DNA from: Labia minor
Taxonomy: Eukaryota; Arthropoda; Insecta; Dermaptera; Spongiphoridae
Reading direction: 5' to 3'
DNA length: 64,000 nucleotides
Assembly: GCA_963082975.1 (NCBI GenBank)
Contig: OY720348.1
Coordinates: 57,945,461 to 58,009,460, forward strand
The notes under the pieces were generated by a model. That model saw only the letters and a list, made by a program, of their open reading frames with translations. It searched no databases and had not been told where the DNA came from. The translations under genes were made by a program, and so were the position numbers. Positions within the stretch are counted from its first letter, which is position 1. Every line of letters begins with the position of its first letter. Shown in pieces: positions 1 to 22,272 of this stretch.

Positions 1-10975
<10,975 letters not shown>

Positions 10976-10978
10976 GAT

Positions 10979-11784
10979 CTAAAAAATCAAAAAATACACC
11001 CTTAACAAAACAATTGAAGAATCGAAATCAAAACAATTTATATTTAATATAAAATAAAATTATAAAAATTCAATATAGAAATTAAAAGAATTATCAAAAA
11101 TCCAAAAATTAAAAGAATCAAAACAATTATGATTTATTCTATAAAAAAAAATATTTATATTATTAAAATCAATGAAAAGTATTTAGAATAATAATATTAA
11201 AAATATTTGTAGAATATATAAATTAAGTTTATAATTTAAAAAAAAAATATGATTCCCTCTATAATATCATAATATATAATCATTTACTTATTAAATTTGG
11301 ATTATTTTATTAATATAATGAACTGCACTATAATAACAGGGAAAATAAGAAATGTTAATTATTATTATTATTATTATTATTTTTTAATCAATCGAATTGT
11401 GCAATAATAAACTTAAGACGCAAATCAATTCTGTTAGTCCTTATTCGAGAGTAACACATATTAATGAAACGATAGTCCAATTAATAATTCTGTCTAAAAT
11501 GGGATTCAAAAATCCAAAAAAGAAGATTAGAATGAAAACGGAAAACTTTATCAATGGATAATTATTAAAAAAAATAATAGAGAAGAAAAATCAATAAAAA
11601 AAAATAAATAATGGAACAATCAAATTTGAGGCGTAAATGAAATAATTTCGTGGTATTTGTATGAAAAAGAATTGTCCAAGAGAAGAAGGATAGGATGGGA
11701 GGGTGGATTTCCAAGGGAATTATAGAAATTTTATAAAATCGGATTAGAAAAACGGGTATGTCGACGTCGACCATTTCCATTTAC
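10979..11784. other. Probable 5'-UTR intron of unc-104
   Basis: Bounded by the acceptor before the start codon and a consensus donor (CCAAG|gtaaat) at about 11784. AT-rich, with a (TTA)n run near 11350. No coding content recognised. Confidence 0.5.
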
Positions 11785-12130
11785 CTTGGAGTTTCAGTGG
11801 GTTGAATTCCACTTCTAGAAACACTTCAATAATTCACCAAATACTATCCACTATCCACTTAACTAAAACACTTCGTCAAGATGGCAATTTTCGAGTAGGA
11901 GCGCCATCATTGCGAATCTGACAGCGATGCTTGCAAACGTTTCATTTATTGTTGAAGAGAAAAATGTCGGGCTCTTTGGCCCGAAGGGTAGCAGCTGCGC
12001 AGTCTCCAAAGGTCTGACATGCTCATGCCCTTCCAACAATACAATCAATACTCGCCGTGGCGTCAGCTTCTTCCAACGCGACGCCGCCGCGGAATCAATA
12101 CGGCCTTAGCAAAAGGGTGGGCCGATTGCA
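11785..12130 (-). promoter_or_regulatory. Candidate unc-104 noncoding first exon and GC-rich promoter
   Basis: This is a CpG-containing island in AT-rich surroundings (for example GACGCCGCCGCGGAATC and GCTGCGCAGTCTCC). A splice donor sits at its downstream (minus) end at 11785. AAGATGGC at 11878-11885 resembles a YY1-type core-promoter element, here on the plus strand. Position, composition and donor fit the transcription start of unc-104. The exact start site is not visible. Bidirectional activity is possible. Confidence 0.5.
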
Positions 12131-12365
12131 CGAAAAGTGCACCAACACGCATATTGCATCATACCAAGGGGTAAAAAAAAAATCAAGAACATTGTTGAAG
12201 AAAATACCATTCCAATTTTGTAAATTGGTAGTAGTAGTAGTAGTAGGAACTTCCAATAAAGAAAGAGGAATTCCACTTGAAAAGAGCAAAAGAAAAAAAT
12301 AGAAGATTAGTCTCTGACCTAAACTTTCTTAAAGGATTGACGAAACGAATCATTTCTAAAATTGT

Positions 12366-12385
12366 ATATATATATATATATATAT

Positions 12386-12422
<37 letters not shown>
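12366..12422. repeat. (AT)n(GATA)n microsatellite
   Basis: About 22 bp of AT repeat followed by about eight GATA units. Confidence 0.95.
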
Positions 12423-12427
12423 TATAA

Positions 12428-12854
12428 ATAGATAATATTTATAAAGAAAAATCGATCTGTATTGGTTTCAATCTCGGGAAAAATCATCTTTGTTAGTTTT
12501 TTCTTAATTTAAAATAGTAAATTTAAATGATGTCAGCAACTACGTAAGGCAGCGCTTCATTAAATACAAAATATTATCAATATAAATAAAATAAAATTAA
12601 AAATATTTATTTTATTAATATTTTGTAATCAAATCAATCTATTATGTTATATCCACATGCCATACTTTTCTGTCTTTCAGTGCAAAATGTTTTAGGACTA
12701 TTTTTTTTTTTAAATTTATGTACTTTTAAATTATTTGAAATTGTTTCATATATTTTGTCGTTTATTTTAAATAATAATCTTAATCTTAAATATTCATAGT
12801 TCATAAGGAATATTTTTTTTAAAGTACCGAACGGCGGCTTGGTGAACCAGGTAC
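12428..12854 (+). mobile_element. Family 3 repeat copy
   Basis: It shares TGTATTGGTTTCAATCTCGG, the TTTAAATGATGTCAGCAACT block and the end GGCTTGGTGAACCAGGTACT with the copies at 52947-53318 and 58581-59190. The middle also matches the second half of family 2. No coding frame; class unknown. Confidence 0.65.
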
Positions 12855-12954
12855 TATTCTATTTTACAATAACTTTGTCAATCATTTATGAAAACATTTA
12901 AAACGAAATATTTCTGTTCATTGGAACTTATTGTTCTATCAATTTTTGTGGCTC

Positions 12955-13095
12955 TTCCAAATTTGAAAGTGCCTAGCCGCAGCAATCACCTTCCTTCAAC
13001 CGTCCTTATTTTGAACCATCACCATACAATTACTATCTTCTTCATTTGTTAGTTTGATGCTTGATTTATTCACCACTTGTTTTTCCAATTAGTTT
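12955..13095 (-). mobile_element. LINE 3'-end fragment
   Basis: The minus strand reads CMVMVQNKDG, a stop, then RKVIAAARHFQ. This aligns with the WMVVAQDRDIWRNVVAVAKN signature of the copy at 7481-7738. Degenerate, with stops. Confidence 0.5.
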
Positions 13096-13690
13096 CCTTG
13101 TATGAAAACATAATTTCCATACCAACATAATTTCTTTACCCATTCAAGCCACACTCTTCCCAACCATGACTCTCGCCATGTTTGGGGATGCATAAAGGTC
13201 ATAGGAATTGGAACTTACAATATTTCAATTTGATCGAATTCTAATTTTACTCATATATCAATTTTTTCTTTTACAAAATGCTTGATTAATTTTTTTGCAT
13301 AATCGTCCAATATTAGTATTAAATAAATAATTTTTTAAGAAAATAAGCAAAAAAATTATGAAAAATTATATATTTGATGAAAAAAAAAAATCTCAATTTA
13401 ATTTTTTAATAAAAGGTAAATTAAGTTGTAAAAAGTATTTTGGATACATTTATCTACGTATAATCTAGAGTTATGGTTGACCTATATAAGAAAATTACTT
13501 TATCAGGGTAAATTTTTGAACTCCTGACCTGCATTGTATGTTTTTCTAACTCAGCCTACCACACTTTTTTATATTGAACTAATTTCAGCATTTTGATAGA
13601 AATAATAAGATTAACATTCTAACTCAGAAGTGTCAATTACTATACAATAAAGAGGCTTGCATCAAAATTAAAATCGATAAATATATTAAT
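13096..13690. other. AT-rich stretch without a recognised feature
   Basis: Homopolymer-rich sequence. Nothing coding or repetitive was recognised. Confidence 0.5.
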
Positions 13691-13916
13691 TTAATGGGGT
13701 TGCTTTCTGAGAATGGGAGGCATGAATTTAGGAGACAAGAAATGTGTGGGTAGATCAAGGATCCGAAGGGTTAACAATATCAAGGTAAATAAGAGACAAT
13801 TGGAAGAAGACAAGAATTGGATGGGGTTGCCTCAGAATAAGAATAATTGGAGGAATGTGGTTGCTGAGGCTAAAAAATTTGGAGTTCCATATTTAATAAA
13901 AATTAATATTTGATGA
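13690..13916 (+). mobile_element. LINE 3'-end fragment
   Basis: The frame ending at 13913 reads VGRSRIRRVNNIKVN, then NWMGLPQNKNNWRNVVAEAK. This is the ORF2 C-terminus of the LINE type seen at 7481-7738, with its stop codon retained. Only the tail is present. Confidence 0.65.
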
Positions 13917-14243
13917 TTAATAAAAAAAAGGACAAGTTAGAATATGTTAAGGCAATTCATTGATTTTTCGAAGAATATATTAATTATTAAAAAAAAGGCA
14001 AATTATTTTTGAAAAGATAAGAAATTGTGAACTTCAAAAAAACAAACAAGAAATTCGATGGACTGATTATTATCAGATGTATTTCCATTGTAAAAATATT
14101 CGAATTTTTTAAATGCAATTGTTTATTAAATATGTATTCTATATGAATATTTATCATTTTATCGCCTTTCAGAGAATGTGATCTGGAATATGAAATAATA
14201 TTGAAACTATTCAGGATTGAAATCTAATTCCTTAAGTATTTTT

Positions 14244-14750
14244 ATTATCTCGCAAGAGATAGTATTGCGATCATGAAAATTTTTGATGTCGAGATTTTGA
14301 TGTTTTTATATGTTTTGAAGGCATCTGGGCCATTTTCACTAAGGCTTAGAAAAATGTCTGTCTCTCTGCACACAAAAACTGTTTGAATTAGAGTAATGAA
14401 ATTTGGTACACGGACATTATTCAAAATTCGTAGTTTTCTATCAACTTTTGAGAAATGTAGCTCTTCCGGAAGAGGACCATTACCTACCACGTTTTCATTT
14501 TTTTTCCTCTAAACTAACCGTAAAAATAAAGATATATGTTTTATAATTTTTCACCTTTACCTTCATTTTTAAGTTAATTAATTAATTTAATTCAATTATA
14601 CTTAATTTATAAATTATATAATTAATTAATCTAATTCAATTACACTTAATTTATAAATTATATAATTAATTAAATTTAATTTAAATAGAATATATGTTAA
14701 TTAATCTAATTCAAATTTGCGAGATAGTCGAGTGGAGACACTCCAAATTT
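14244..14750 (+). mobile_element. Family 1 element (nearly complete)
   Basis: It starts TTATTATCTCGCAAGAGATA, with block A (TTTGATGTCGAG), a reduced microsatellite, the core ATGAAATTTGGTACACGG, an AT-rich tract and the 3' GCGAGATAGTCGAGTGGAGA. Confidence 0.78.
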
Positions 14751-14822
14751 TTTTAACTCTGAGGTTGGAAATTTTAAAATTGTTTAGTTCAACATTCATT
14801 TTATCATGTATGATTTTTTACT

Positions 14823-15272
14823 GTCCCTGAGTCATTTTCACTAAGGTTGAGAAAAATGTCTGTATATATATGTGTATGTGTGTGTGTATGTAGAAAGGTT
14901 ACGCAAAAACGGTTTGAGCTAGAATGATGAAATTTGGTACATGAGCATTATTCAAAATTCGTAGTTTTCTATCAACTTTTGAGAAAGGTGGCTAATCCAG
15001 AAGAGGGTCATTACCTACCACGTTTTGATTTTTTTTCCTCTAAAGTGACCGTAAAAATAAAGATATATTTTTGGTAGTTTTGGTAAATCACGCGCCAGCA
15101 TGTGATGTGTTGCCATCCACAAAGACCCAAACTCTCGTTGGTTTAATAAATATTATTATTAATTTTAATTTATAATTTAATTAATTAAATTTAATTTAAA
15201 TATAATATATGTGTTATAATTAATCCAATTTAAATTTGCGAGATAGTCGAGTGGAAACACTCCAGATTTTTA
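14823..15272 (+). mobile_element. Family 1 element, second copy in tandem
   Basis: It starts inside block A at GTCCCTGAGTCATTTTCAC. It has the TG microsatellite, core, CATGTGATGTGTTGCCATCC and a full 3' end. The spacer to the previous copy (14751-14822) is also found after the copy ending near 3390, so the pair or a longer variant has been copied as a unit. Confidence 0.75.
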
Positions 15273-15850
15273 TTCTTAATTTTTTTATATATATAGATAG
15301 AACTCCATTTTTCGGCATACTCGAGATTAGAGTTAATTTGCAAATATTTTTACATAATATATTATAAATATTTCGGAAAAAATAATAAATAAAATATTAC
15401 TATAATATATACTTTGGTATCAACTACTTTTCCAAATATTGTATTTATTAAAAAGTCAATTAGAATATATTATATTTTGCAGAGGATTGTAAATGATTCT
15501 ATATATAAATTTAGGTTGATATTGGTTTAAAAATAACTATGTTCTGTTAATTCGAATGGAAATGAAAGGAAAAATGGGGGACGAACCACACCGTTGTAGC
15601 AAGTAAATTTTTCAACTTTCAAGTGATATTGAAAAATTACTTATCAAATAAATCATCCAATTCATTTTAAATCTTGCAATATATCCCAACTTTGTCAATG
15701 TCATCAATTAAATGTCTTATAACCATCTTAAGGAATAAAATAAAAAAAAAATCACTATTTTGAATTAAAATGCGTACTTGGAGTATATTTTTAAACAATA
15801 ATTTCTTTAGGGTTGACCTGAAAATTCTAAATAATCTATTTATAAAAAAT
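15273..15850. other. AT-rich stretch without a recognised feature
   Basis: No coding frame or repeat family assigned. Confidence 0.5.
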
Positions 15851-16078
15851 CTGGTGTGTCTCCTCCACACGACTATCTCGCAATTTGAATTAAATTAATT
15901 AACATATATTATATTTAAATTAAATTTAATTAATTAAAAATTATAAATTAAAATTAATAAATAATATTTGTTAAACCAGCGCGAGTTTGGCTCTTTGTTG
16001 ATGGCTCCACGTCACGTGCTGGCGCGTGATTGCCAGTCAACGTGTTAAAAAATTAATTCCGGTACTTTCAGCGATTTA
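15851..16078 (-). mobile_element. Family 1 element, 3' part
   Basis: On the minus strand it runs from GGTACTTTCAGC... (inverted) through CACGTGACGTGG and the AT tract to the GCGAGATAGTCG end. Confidence 0.75.
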
Positions 16079-16256
16079 ATTAAATAAAAAATTTAATAAA
16101 AAAAATCAAATTTTGTTATAAACCAGAAAAATATTTATATATCTCTTGAGTGTACTCATCTGATTTTTCTCTCAATTCAAAGAATCTCTAAGTACTCGTG
16201 TCTAGCAATGAATACAAAAAAAGGATTCTAACAATTCCCAAAATTATTCAAATATA

Positions 16257-16465
16257 CAGTGTCTCAAAAAAATGTTTATTTTATTTTATTATTTATTTAT
16301 TATTTATGAGCAGTCAAAGGGTTAGTACATTTTTTGCAAACTTGATTCTTTTATTCTTTAATTAGATCTTTTTTCCTGTAATTCAAGCCTTTAAACTTGT
16401 CTTTGTTCATAAATAATGTTTTTATATTCATTCAAAGTGTTAGTACATTTTTTTGAGACACCCTG
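16257..16465. mobile_element. Mariner-type MITE with TA duplication
   Basis: The 209-bp palindromic element starts CAGTGTCTCAAAAAAATG and ends CATTTTTTTGAGACACCCTG, with TA on both sides. Inner arms share GTTAGTACATTTTTT. CAGGGTGTCTC ends are common in Tc1/mariner MITEs. Confidence 0.8.
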
Positions 16466-16739
16466 TATATTGGTAATTTTAATTTTATAATAATCAAGTA
16501 TAAAATTACAATTGAAATAAAATAATTTATTATAAGATTATGATTATAATTAATTTAATGAAATTAATAATATATATACATATAGATATATATTGTACAT
16601 ATTTTCTAAAGTTAGATTAGTAATTGTTTAATAGATTAATAACTTATGAATGGTTTCAATGTTTTCATTTTGATATTCTTTAATATTTATTGACCACTAA
16701 TCTGTTGTCTCTCACTGAAAAAGTCTACCAAATTTTGGA

Positions 16740-17180
16740 CATGTTCAAGATATACAAGACATTGCTGACGCTTTGTGAATCAATCACCAAACAGTTTGGA
16801 ATTATTTAAAAAGGGCGGACTGCTAAAAAAAAACTCGATGTTTGGGTGCCTTATAAATTGAATATGCGAAATTTGATCATGTGTGTCAATCTGCGAAACA
16901 TTGGTAAATCGATCTTGGACCCATTTCTGGCTGGGAAGTTTTGATGTATTCTTCCTATAGTCTGGACATTATTGCACCATCTGACTACCATTTGTTTCGG
17001 TCTCTGCAAATCTCCCTTGATAGAAAAAAATTGGCCAACAAAAGTGCAGCCGAAAACCATGTCGACAAATTTTTCGTCGATAAACCACAGAAGTTTTACA
17101 ACGATAAAATTATGAAGACACCAGAAAAATGGCCAAAGATCATTGATAATAATGGACAATATGCATTTAAATAAAAATGA
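16740..17180 (+). pseudogene. Mariner transposase fossil with a large internal deletion
   Basis: N-terminal pieces resemble the mariner HTH region (QDIADAL, then VWNYLKRADC, then LDVWVPYKLNMRNLI). A frame from 16941 to 17174 gives YSLDIIAPSDYHLFRSLQ and KPQKFYNDKIMKTPEKWPKI, the mariner C-terminus with its stop. In mariner the middle of about 100 residues holds the first two catalytic aspartates, and that part is missing. Several frame changes separate the pieces. Confidence 0.8.
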
Positions 17181-17360
17181 TTTTCAATAAGAAAAATTCC
17201 ATTAAAAAATGATAAAAAATCGTAAAATACTTTTTAGATAACCAATTATTATAAAAATGACTTATAGAGATCGACTTTTCAGATCAAAAAGCCCATAATA
17301 CGTGAGAATCAAGAAAACTTTGAAGATAACACATATATATATATATATATATATACATAA

Positions 17361-17556
17361 AAAAAAATCTCTGACTTTTGTACGTCCTACGCTAGGACCA
17401 CGCCTATCAAGTCGGTTATATCAATTATGTGTCCTATGATCAGTAAAACGGGTCCTATCAACCTTTACCTTGATTTTCTTGATCGGAGGCGCTACTTTTA
17501 ATCAAGTAGCTTCCCAAATTTAATCCCGGAACCTGGGTTGACTCCGTCCCATAGAC
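17361..17556 (-). mobile_element. tRNA-derived SINE, 3' portion (split by a hAT insertion)
   Basis: Same sequence as the intact SINE copy at 50112-50402. The other part lies at 20694-20795, beyond the hAT element at 17557-20693. It contains the shared strings GGTCCTATCAACCTTTACCT and GGAGGCGCTACTTTTAATCA. In SINE orientation its 3' end is a T-run. Confidence 0.7.
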
Positions 17557-17793
17557 CAGTGCTCCGCAACGTTTTTTTATTCGTGGCACACCAAAAGCTT
17601 TTTCTGGTTTTCACGGTACACCAAATTTAATAGGTATAAATATAATAAAACAACACGTATACACATCAGAAAATAATACATTAATTAATATTTTAATTCG
17701 TTTTATTTTACATATTTACGGTATTATATGTACATAACATATATAATTAATTACAAAACTACAATAATACAAAAAAATAGGCAAAAAGGGTAA

Positions 17794-19650
17794 TTAATGT
17801 GATACTTGAGCTTGTTTCAAGGAACACAAGTATTTTATATTGGGCTCGATATTTGATAGTGCAACTCGAAGTTCTTGATCGAGATTTTTTAAGCAAGACC
17901 GCTTATCATTTTTAATTAAAAGAAGTGTCGAAAAGCTTTGTTCGCATGAATATGTCGTTGAAAAGGGGATTAAAATTGAAATAGCCTGTTTTGAAATTTG
18001 AGGATATTCATTCTTAGCCGAAATCCAGAAAACATCCAATGGAACTTCTCCAAAAGTAAGTTTTAACGTCCCGTCGTTACTCAGTTCAATAAACTCTTCT
18101 TTAAATTTAAGAGAAAATGCATCAACAGATTTTTTTGCATTAGTTGCAAAAGGATTGCGAATCCAATCATATTCTTCACTTTTAATCGAATGAAAATAGT
18201 AGTCGAATTTATTTTCCAGTGTTGTTAAATGGGATTGGGCCAGATCGATAATTAATTGCCTATTTTCAATTATTGTATTATGAACCCTTTGAAACATTTC
18301 TAAAGAGTTGTTACTTAGTTCATTCTGCCAAAGTTCCAGTTTATTTTTGAACCCTTGCAATTTGTCGGAACAGGTTAATAAGTTTTCATTCGGACCTTGC
18401 ATTTTTCTATTAAGTTCATTAAGATGGTCGAAAATGTCAGCCATATATGCAAGTTTGGCGATCCAACTGTTATCTTCGAAGTGCTGGCCGAGTTCGGGCA
18501 TATTTTGACTTAGTAAAAACTGATGCACTTCACAGCGAAGTTCAAACAATCTAGTCAACACTTTTCCTCGGGATAACCAACGTACTTCAGTATAAAATAA
18601 TAAAGATTTATGTTCTGAACCCATTTCTTCACAAAGCATTTCGAAAATTCTTGTATTTAAAGCTCTTAATTTAATAAAATTTATAATTTTGATGCATTCA
18701 TTCATAGTTTTTAAAAGTTGTTCTGGTAAATTCTTCACCATCAATACTTCCCGATGTATGCAGCAATGTGTAAATTGTATTGCCGGATTTTGTTGTTTTA
18801 CAAAGGCAACAAAACCCTTTATGTTACCAGTCATTGCTGCGGCGCCATCAGTACAAATACTCATGCAGTTACTCCATTGTAGATTATGTATTTTGAAGAA
18901 ATCATCAGTTACTCGAAAAATATCCTCTCCAGTAGTTCGTTCGGCAAGTTTTTTACAAAATAAAAAATTTTCTTTTATGCAATCTTCGCCAACAAAACGT
19001 ACAATTGCAATTAATTGTGCTTGATTTTTAATATCCGTTGACTCGTCAATTTGAAGAGCAAAATTGTTAGCTGCGATCAATTTCAAAATAAGCGTGTTCA
19101 AAATATCTGTTGACATGTCGCCAATATGTCTTTTAATAGTTTCAGCTGACAGTGAAACCTTACTCACTTCCTGAACCTCTTTAGGTCCAAGCATAACTCG
19201 CACAATTTCCATACATGCTGGTTTAATAAGTTTTTCTCCAATAGTATGAGGTTTCTTTTCACGAGCTATTAATCTTGCAATGTAATAGCTAGCTTCTAAT
19301 GCTTTATCGGAAACAGATACGGTCGACATCATAAATTTTTTTTGTTTTAAATTTTGAGCCAAAAACCTTTGAAAATATGATATATCCTTTTTAGCACAAT
19401 TCGGATGTTTTGAAGTTAGATGGCGATTTAGTTTACTGGGCACCATTGAGTCGTTTGTTAATTGTTCGTTGCAAATTACACATAATGGTTTCGGAGCCGC
19501 TTCATCGCCGCACCAATAAAAGCCATAACGAATGTAGTCTTCGAAGTATTTTCTATTCACAATCTTTCTTTTCTTAGCAATACTGCTTGTGCAAGGTTCA
19601 TCATCTTCTGCCCGAGAAGTAGATTGTTTTCCAAATAAAAATTTATCCAT
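17794..19650 (-). CDS. hAT transposase, BED zinc-finger type (ZBED5/SCAND3-like)
   Basis: The 618-residue DNA transposase cuts and pastes its own element and is expected to act in the nucleus. The start is set at 19650 (MDKFLFGKQ) because the related protein at 27025 starts MDRWLQTG. An in-frame ATG 14 codons upstream (19692) is less likely. Seen: BED finger CVICNEQ...HLTSKH at about residues 58-82; first catalytic region with DESTDIKNQ; ICTDGAAAMTG, holding a likely second Asp; HCCIHREVL; the EVRWLSRGKVLTRLFELR motif; and a C-terminal hAT dimerisation region with TYSCEQSFSTLL. Length matches the other copy (619 residues). The family also gave rise to domesticated vertebrate genes such as ZBED5, but TIRs and TSD show that this one is still a transposon. 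Confidence 0.93.
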   Translation of the reverse strand: MDKFLFGKQSTSRAEDDEPCTSSIAKKRKIVNRKYFEDYIRYGFYWCGDEAAPKPLCVICNEQLTNDSMVPSKLNRHLTSKHPNCAKKDISYFQRFLAQNLKQKKFMMSTVSVSDKALEASYYIARLIAREKKPHTIGEKLIKPACMEIVRVMLGPKEVQEVSKVSLSAETIKRHIGDMSTDILNTLILKLIAANNFALQIDESTDIKNQAQLIAIVRFVGEDCIKENFLFCKKLAERTTGEDIFRVTDDFFKIHNLQWSNCMSICTDGAAAMTGNIKGFVAFVKQQNPAIQFTHCCIHREVLMVKNLPEQLLKTMNECIKIINFIKLRALNTRIFEMLCEEMGSEHKSLLFYTEVRWLSRGKVLTRLFELRCEVHQFLLSQNMPELGQHFEDNSWIAKLAYMADIFDHLNELNRKMQGPNENLLTCSDKLQGFKNKLELWQNELSNNSLEMFQRVHNTIIENRQLIIDLAQSHLTTLENKFDYYFHSIKSEEYDWIRNPFATNAKKSVDAFSLKFKEEFIELSNDGTLKLTFGEVPLDVFWISAKNEYPQISKQAISILIPFSTTYSCEQSFSTLLLIKNDKRSCLKNLDQELRVALSNIEPNIKYLCSLKQAQVSH

Positions 19651-20295
19651 ATTGAAATGGGCACAAAAATAAATCACGTTAATAACAAACACGAATGGTT
19701 AATTTATAAACTTCTGCGATTTAATTTATAGGGGTGTATGTGTCCAGTAGAAATTCGTATCTAACACTGACAATATAATATAATAAATATATATTTTATG
19801 TTAGAGATTACAATTTATAAAACAGTTCGTATTGCAATATTTTAAACAAAGTTGTATATATATATAAATATAAGTTACAAATTTGTTTAAAATGTATGTT
19901 TAAAATAATATATAAATTATATATGTATATACATATATACATGCATATGAAATTCATCTTTCTTGTGAAATAGCGCGAATTTCGTCTGTTTTAAAATTTC
20001 TTACGCAGAAGTTTTCACTTCTGTCGGCCAGTCCCACGACTGCCAATTTTGCTTTTTTAATTTCGAAAAGCTGCAAAGCACTTTTTTTTGTCTTTAGTTT
20101 GTTTTATAACCACTTGGGGCTAAACAGTTTTTCAAAAAAACACTAAAGAAAAAAATATATATATATATATTATATATTTATGTATTATTGAGGAGCACAA
20201 GTTCATTCATTTTAATCAGATTGATGCAAATGTGTAACATTTAATAATTGTAATAAATAATTAAAGAATTGTATATCAATATATTTTAAAGGGTA

Positions 20296-20400
20296 GAGCG
20301 AGAGCTCGGTGTCTCAGGTATTAATATTACCAGCCAAATCTAATAATAATGAATCATTTTTTAACTTAAGTACCGAGCCAAGGCTCGGGGTCCCGGTACT
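20296..20400 (+). repeat. Family 3-like 3' fragment inside the hAT 5' flank
   Basis: GAGCTCGGTGTCTCAGGTAT and TAATATTACCAGCCAAA match the end of family 3 (compare 53300-53340). A second, inverted-like copy reads TACCGAGCCAAGGCTCGG. This suggests a nested or captured piece within the hAT element. Confidence 0.4.
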
Positions 20401-20693
20401 TGTATTTATGATTGAAAATGTAAAGTTTTCAGTACGACCCAGATTACAGAGTCCATCTTCTATTTACTTCTATTGACATCCATTTCTTCTATTGTGTGAA
20501 TACATTATAGCAAGTGCTAAACAATTGTTATTTTATTGATGGTTTTGCATTGAAATATAGTAAGTATATACAATTCGTTTTTATAAATTGTAAATTTGTA
20601 TTAGAGTACATTGCATTAAAATAAATATGTTGTGTAATTTCAAGCGGCGGCACACCTGTGTTTCAGCTGCGGCACACCGGTTGCGGAGCACTG

Positions 20694-20795
20694 CCATAGA
20701 CCACTGCTAGAGAAATTCCCTTGCCAGGCCCAGGACTTGAACCCGGACCACGTGAATGTGAGCCAGCGACGCTACCTCCCACCCTGTGGCGGCTT
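20694..20795 (-). mobile_element. tRNA-derived SINE, head portion (other side of the hAT insertion)
   Basis: On the minus strand this is the tRNA-like head: GTAGCGTCGCTGG resembles an A box, and GGGTTCAAGTCC is a good B box. It continues at 17556 after removal of the hAT element and one TSD. Confidence 0.68.
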
Positions 20796-20799
20796 ATAT

Positions 20800-21740
20800 A
20801 TATATATACTTTTTATTACTATAGAAAAAGGTTAGAGCAATTATTGAAACAATCTTCTATGAACAAAGTGTGTTCTATGTAAATTAAATATCTCTCCTCA
20901 ATGTGGAGAATAATTGATCTTCTATTGTAGATAGAATAATCCACATTTCTATATGAATTTTGTTATTAAAGGAAACTCAGTCCTTTACGTTGTATACAGC
21001 TACCCTTTTTAGTTTATTTACCCTAAAGCATTTTTAATAATAAAAACTGTAATAAAATGATATTTTATAATATAACCTAAGAGATATTAAATATGTTATA
21101 TTTTGCTTTTCCAATATTTTCTTAAATTTTTTTCAAAAACAAATATTCATAAGAAAAACTCAAGATCTTATGGTAAATAATAAAAGGGAAATGAGATTCT
21201 CCTCCCTCTTTGTTTAAATTTCTAAAATTGCAAAGACGTTGACTCAGCTGTCCCCATTTGATTTTATTTATTATTATTTTTCATTTTTTTTTTGTTATTT
21301 AATATTCTTGTAAAGTAAATAGTTTACACTAAAATGAAAAAGAACGAACGTATTTAAAAATAAAAGCCAACAGCTTAATTAGCTTTTTGTTTCGTTGAAA
21401 TTAGTAAGTACTACTTGAAAACAATTAAAAGAAAAAAAAATCACAAAAGGAATTATAAAAATAGAACAAGCAAAGATATTTTTGGGTAGAAATATAAAAA
21501 TTTAATAATTATTCTAAAACGATGGAGGTCTAACGTACTTAAGAAATTAGTTAATAGAAAAAAATAATAATAAAAAAAATTAAATCTCATCTTATGATAA
21601 TAAGTTAATTTGGAATCATATATTTTTTTTTTTGAAAATTATATTATCATTTAATTATTTAATTGAAAAATGAATAATATAATTTTTAAGTGACTAAGAC
21701 AGTTTTCTTGATCTCAAAATATACGAAACATTTTTTCAAA
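20800..21740. other. AT-rich stretch without a recognised feature
   Basis: Begins in a TA run. No coding frame or known repeat family assigned. Confidence 0.5.
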
Positions 21741-21746
21741 ATTTTT

Positions 21747-22272
21747 ACTATCTCGTAGGATAGTATTGCGATCACAAAAATTTTCCCTGTCGAGATTTTG
21801 ATGTTTTTATACGTTTTGAAGGTCCCTGAGTTATTTTCACTAAGATTGAGAAAAATGTCTGTGTGTGTGTGTGTATGTGAGTATGTAGACAAGATAACAC
21901 AAAAACGGTTTGAATTAGAGTAATGAAATTTGGTACACGGACATTATTCAAAATTCGTAGTTTTCTATCAACTTTTGAGAAATGTAGCTCTTCCGGAACA
22001 GGACAATTACCTACCACGTTTTCATTTTTTTTCCTCTAAACTAACCGTAAAAATAAAGATATATGTTTTATAATTTTTCACCTTTACCTTCATTTTTAAG
22101 TTAATTAATTAATTTAATTCAATTATACTTAATTTATAAATTATATAATTAATTAATCTAATTCAATTACACTGAATTTATAAATTATATAATTAATTAA
22201 ATTTAATTTAAATAGAATATATGTTAATTAATCTAATTCAAATTTGCGAGATAGTCGAGTGGAGACACTCCA
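21747..22272 (+). mobile_element. Family 1 element (nearly complete)
   Basis: TTTACTATCTCG start, block A, (TG)n at about 21858, core AATGAAATTTGGTACACGG, TCAACTTTTGAG, AT tract and 3' GCGAGATAGTCGAGTGGAGA. Closely similar to the copy at 14244-14750. Confidence 0.8.

Larger units (their letters stand above)
17557..20693 (-). mobile_element. hAT transposon with BED-finger transposase, apparently complete
   Basis: The 3,137-bp element begins CAGTGCTCCGCAAC and ends with its exact complement GTTGCGGAGCACTG (14-bp perfect TIR). It is flanked by a perfect 8-bp duplication CCATAGAC at 17549-17556 and 20694-20701. Subterminal GGCACACC motifs recur at both ends. It encodes one uninterrupted transposase on the minus strand. 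It sits inside a SINE, and the uninterrupted SINE at 50112-50402 supplies the empty site. Perfect TSD, perfect TIR and open frame argue for a young insertion. Confidence 0.93.

Noticed and set aside
16851-17159. 102-codon minus-strand frame
   Set aside because: It is the antisense shadow of the mariner fossil on the plus strand.
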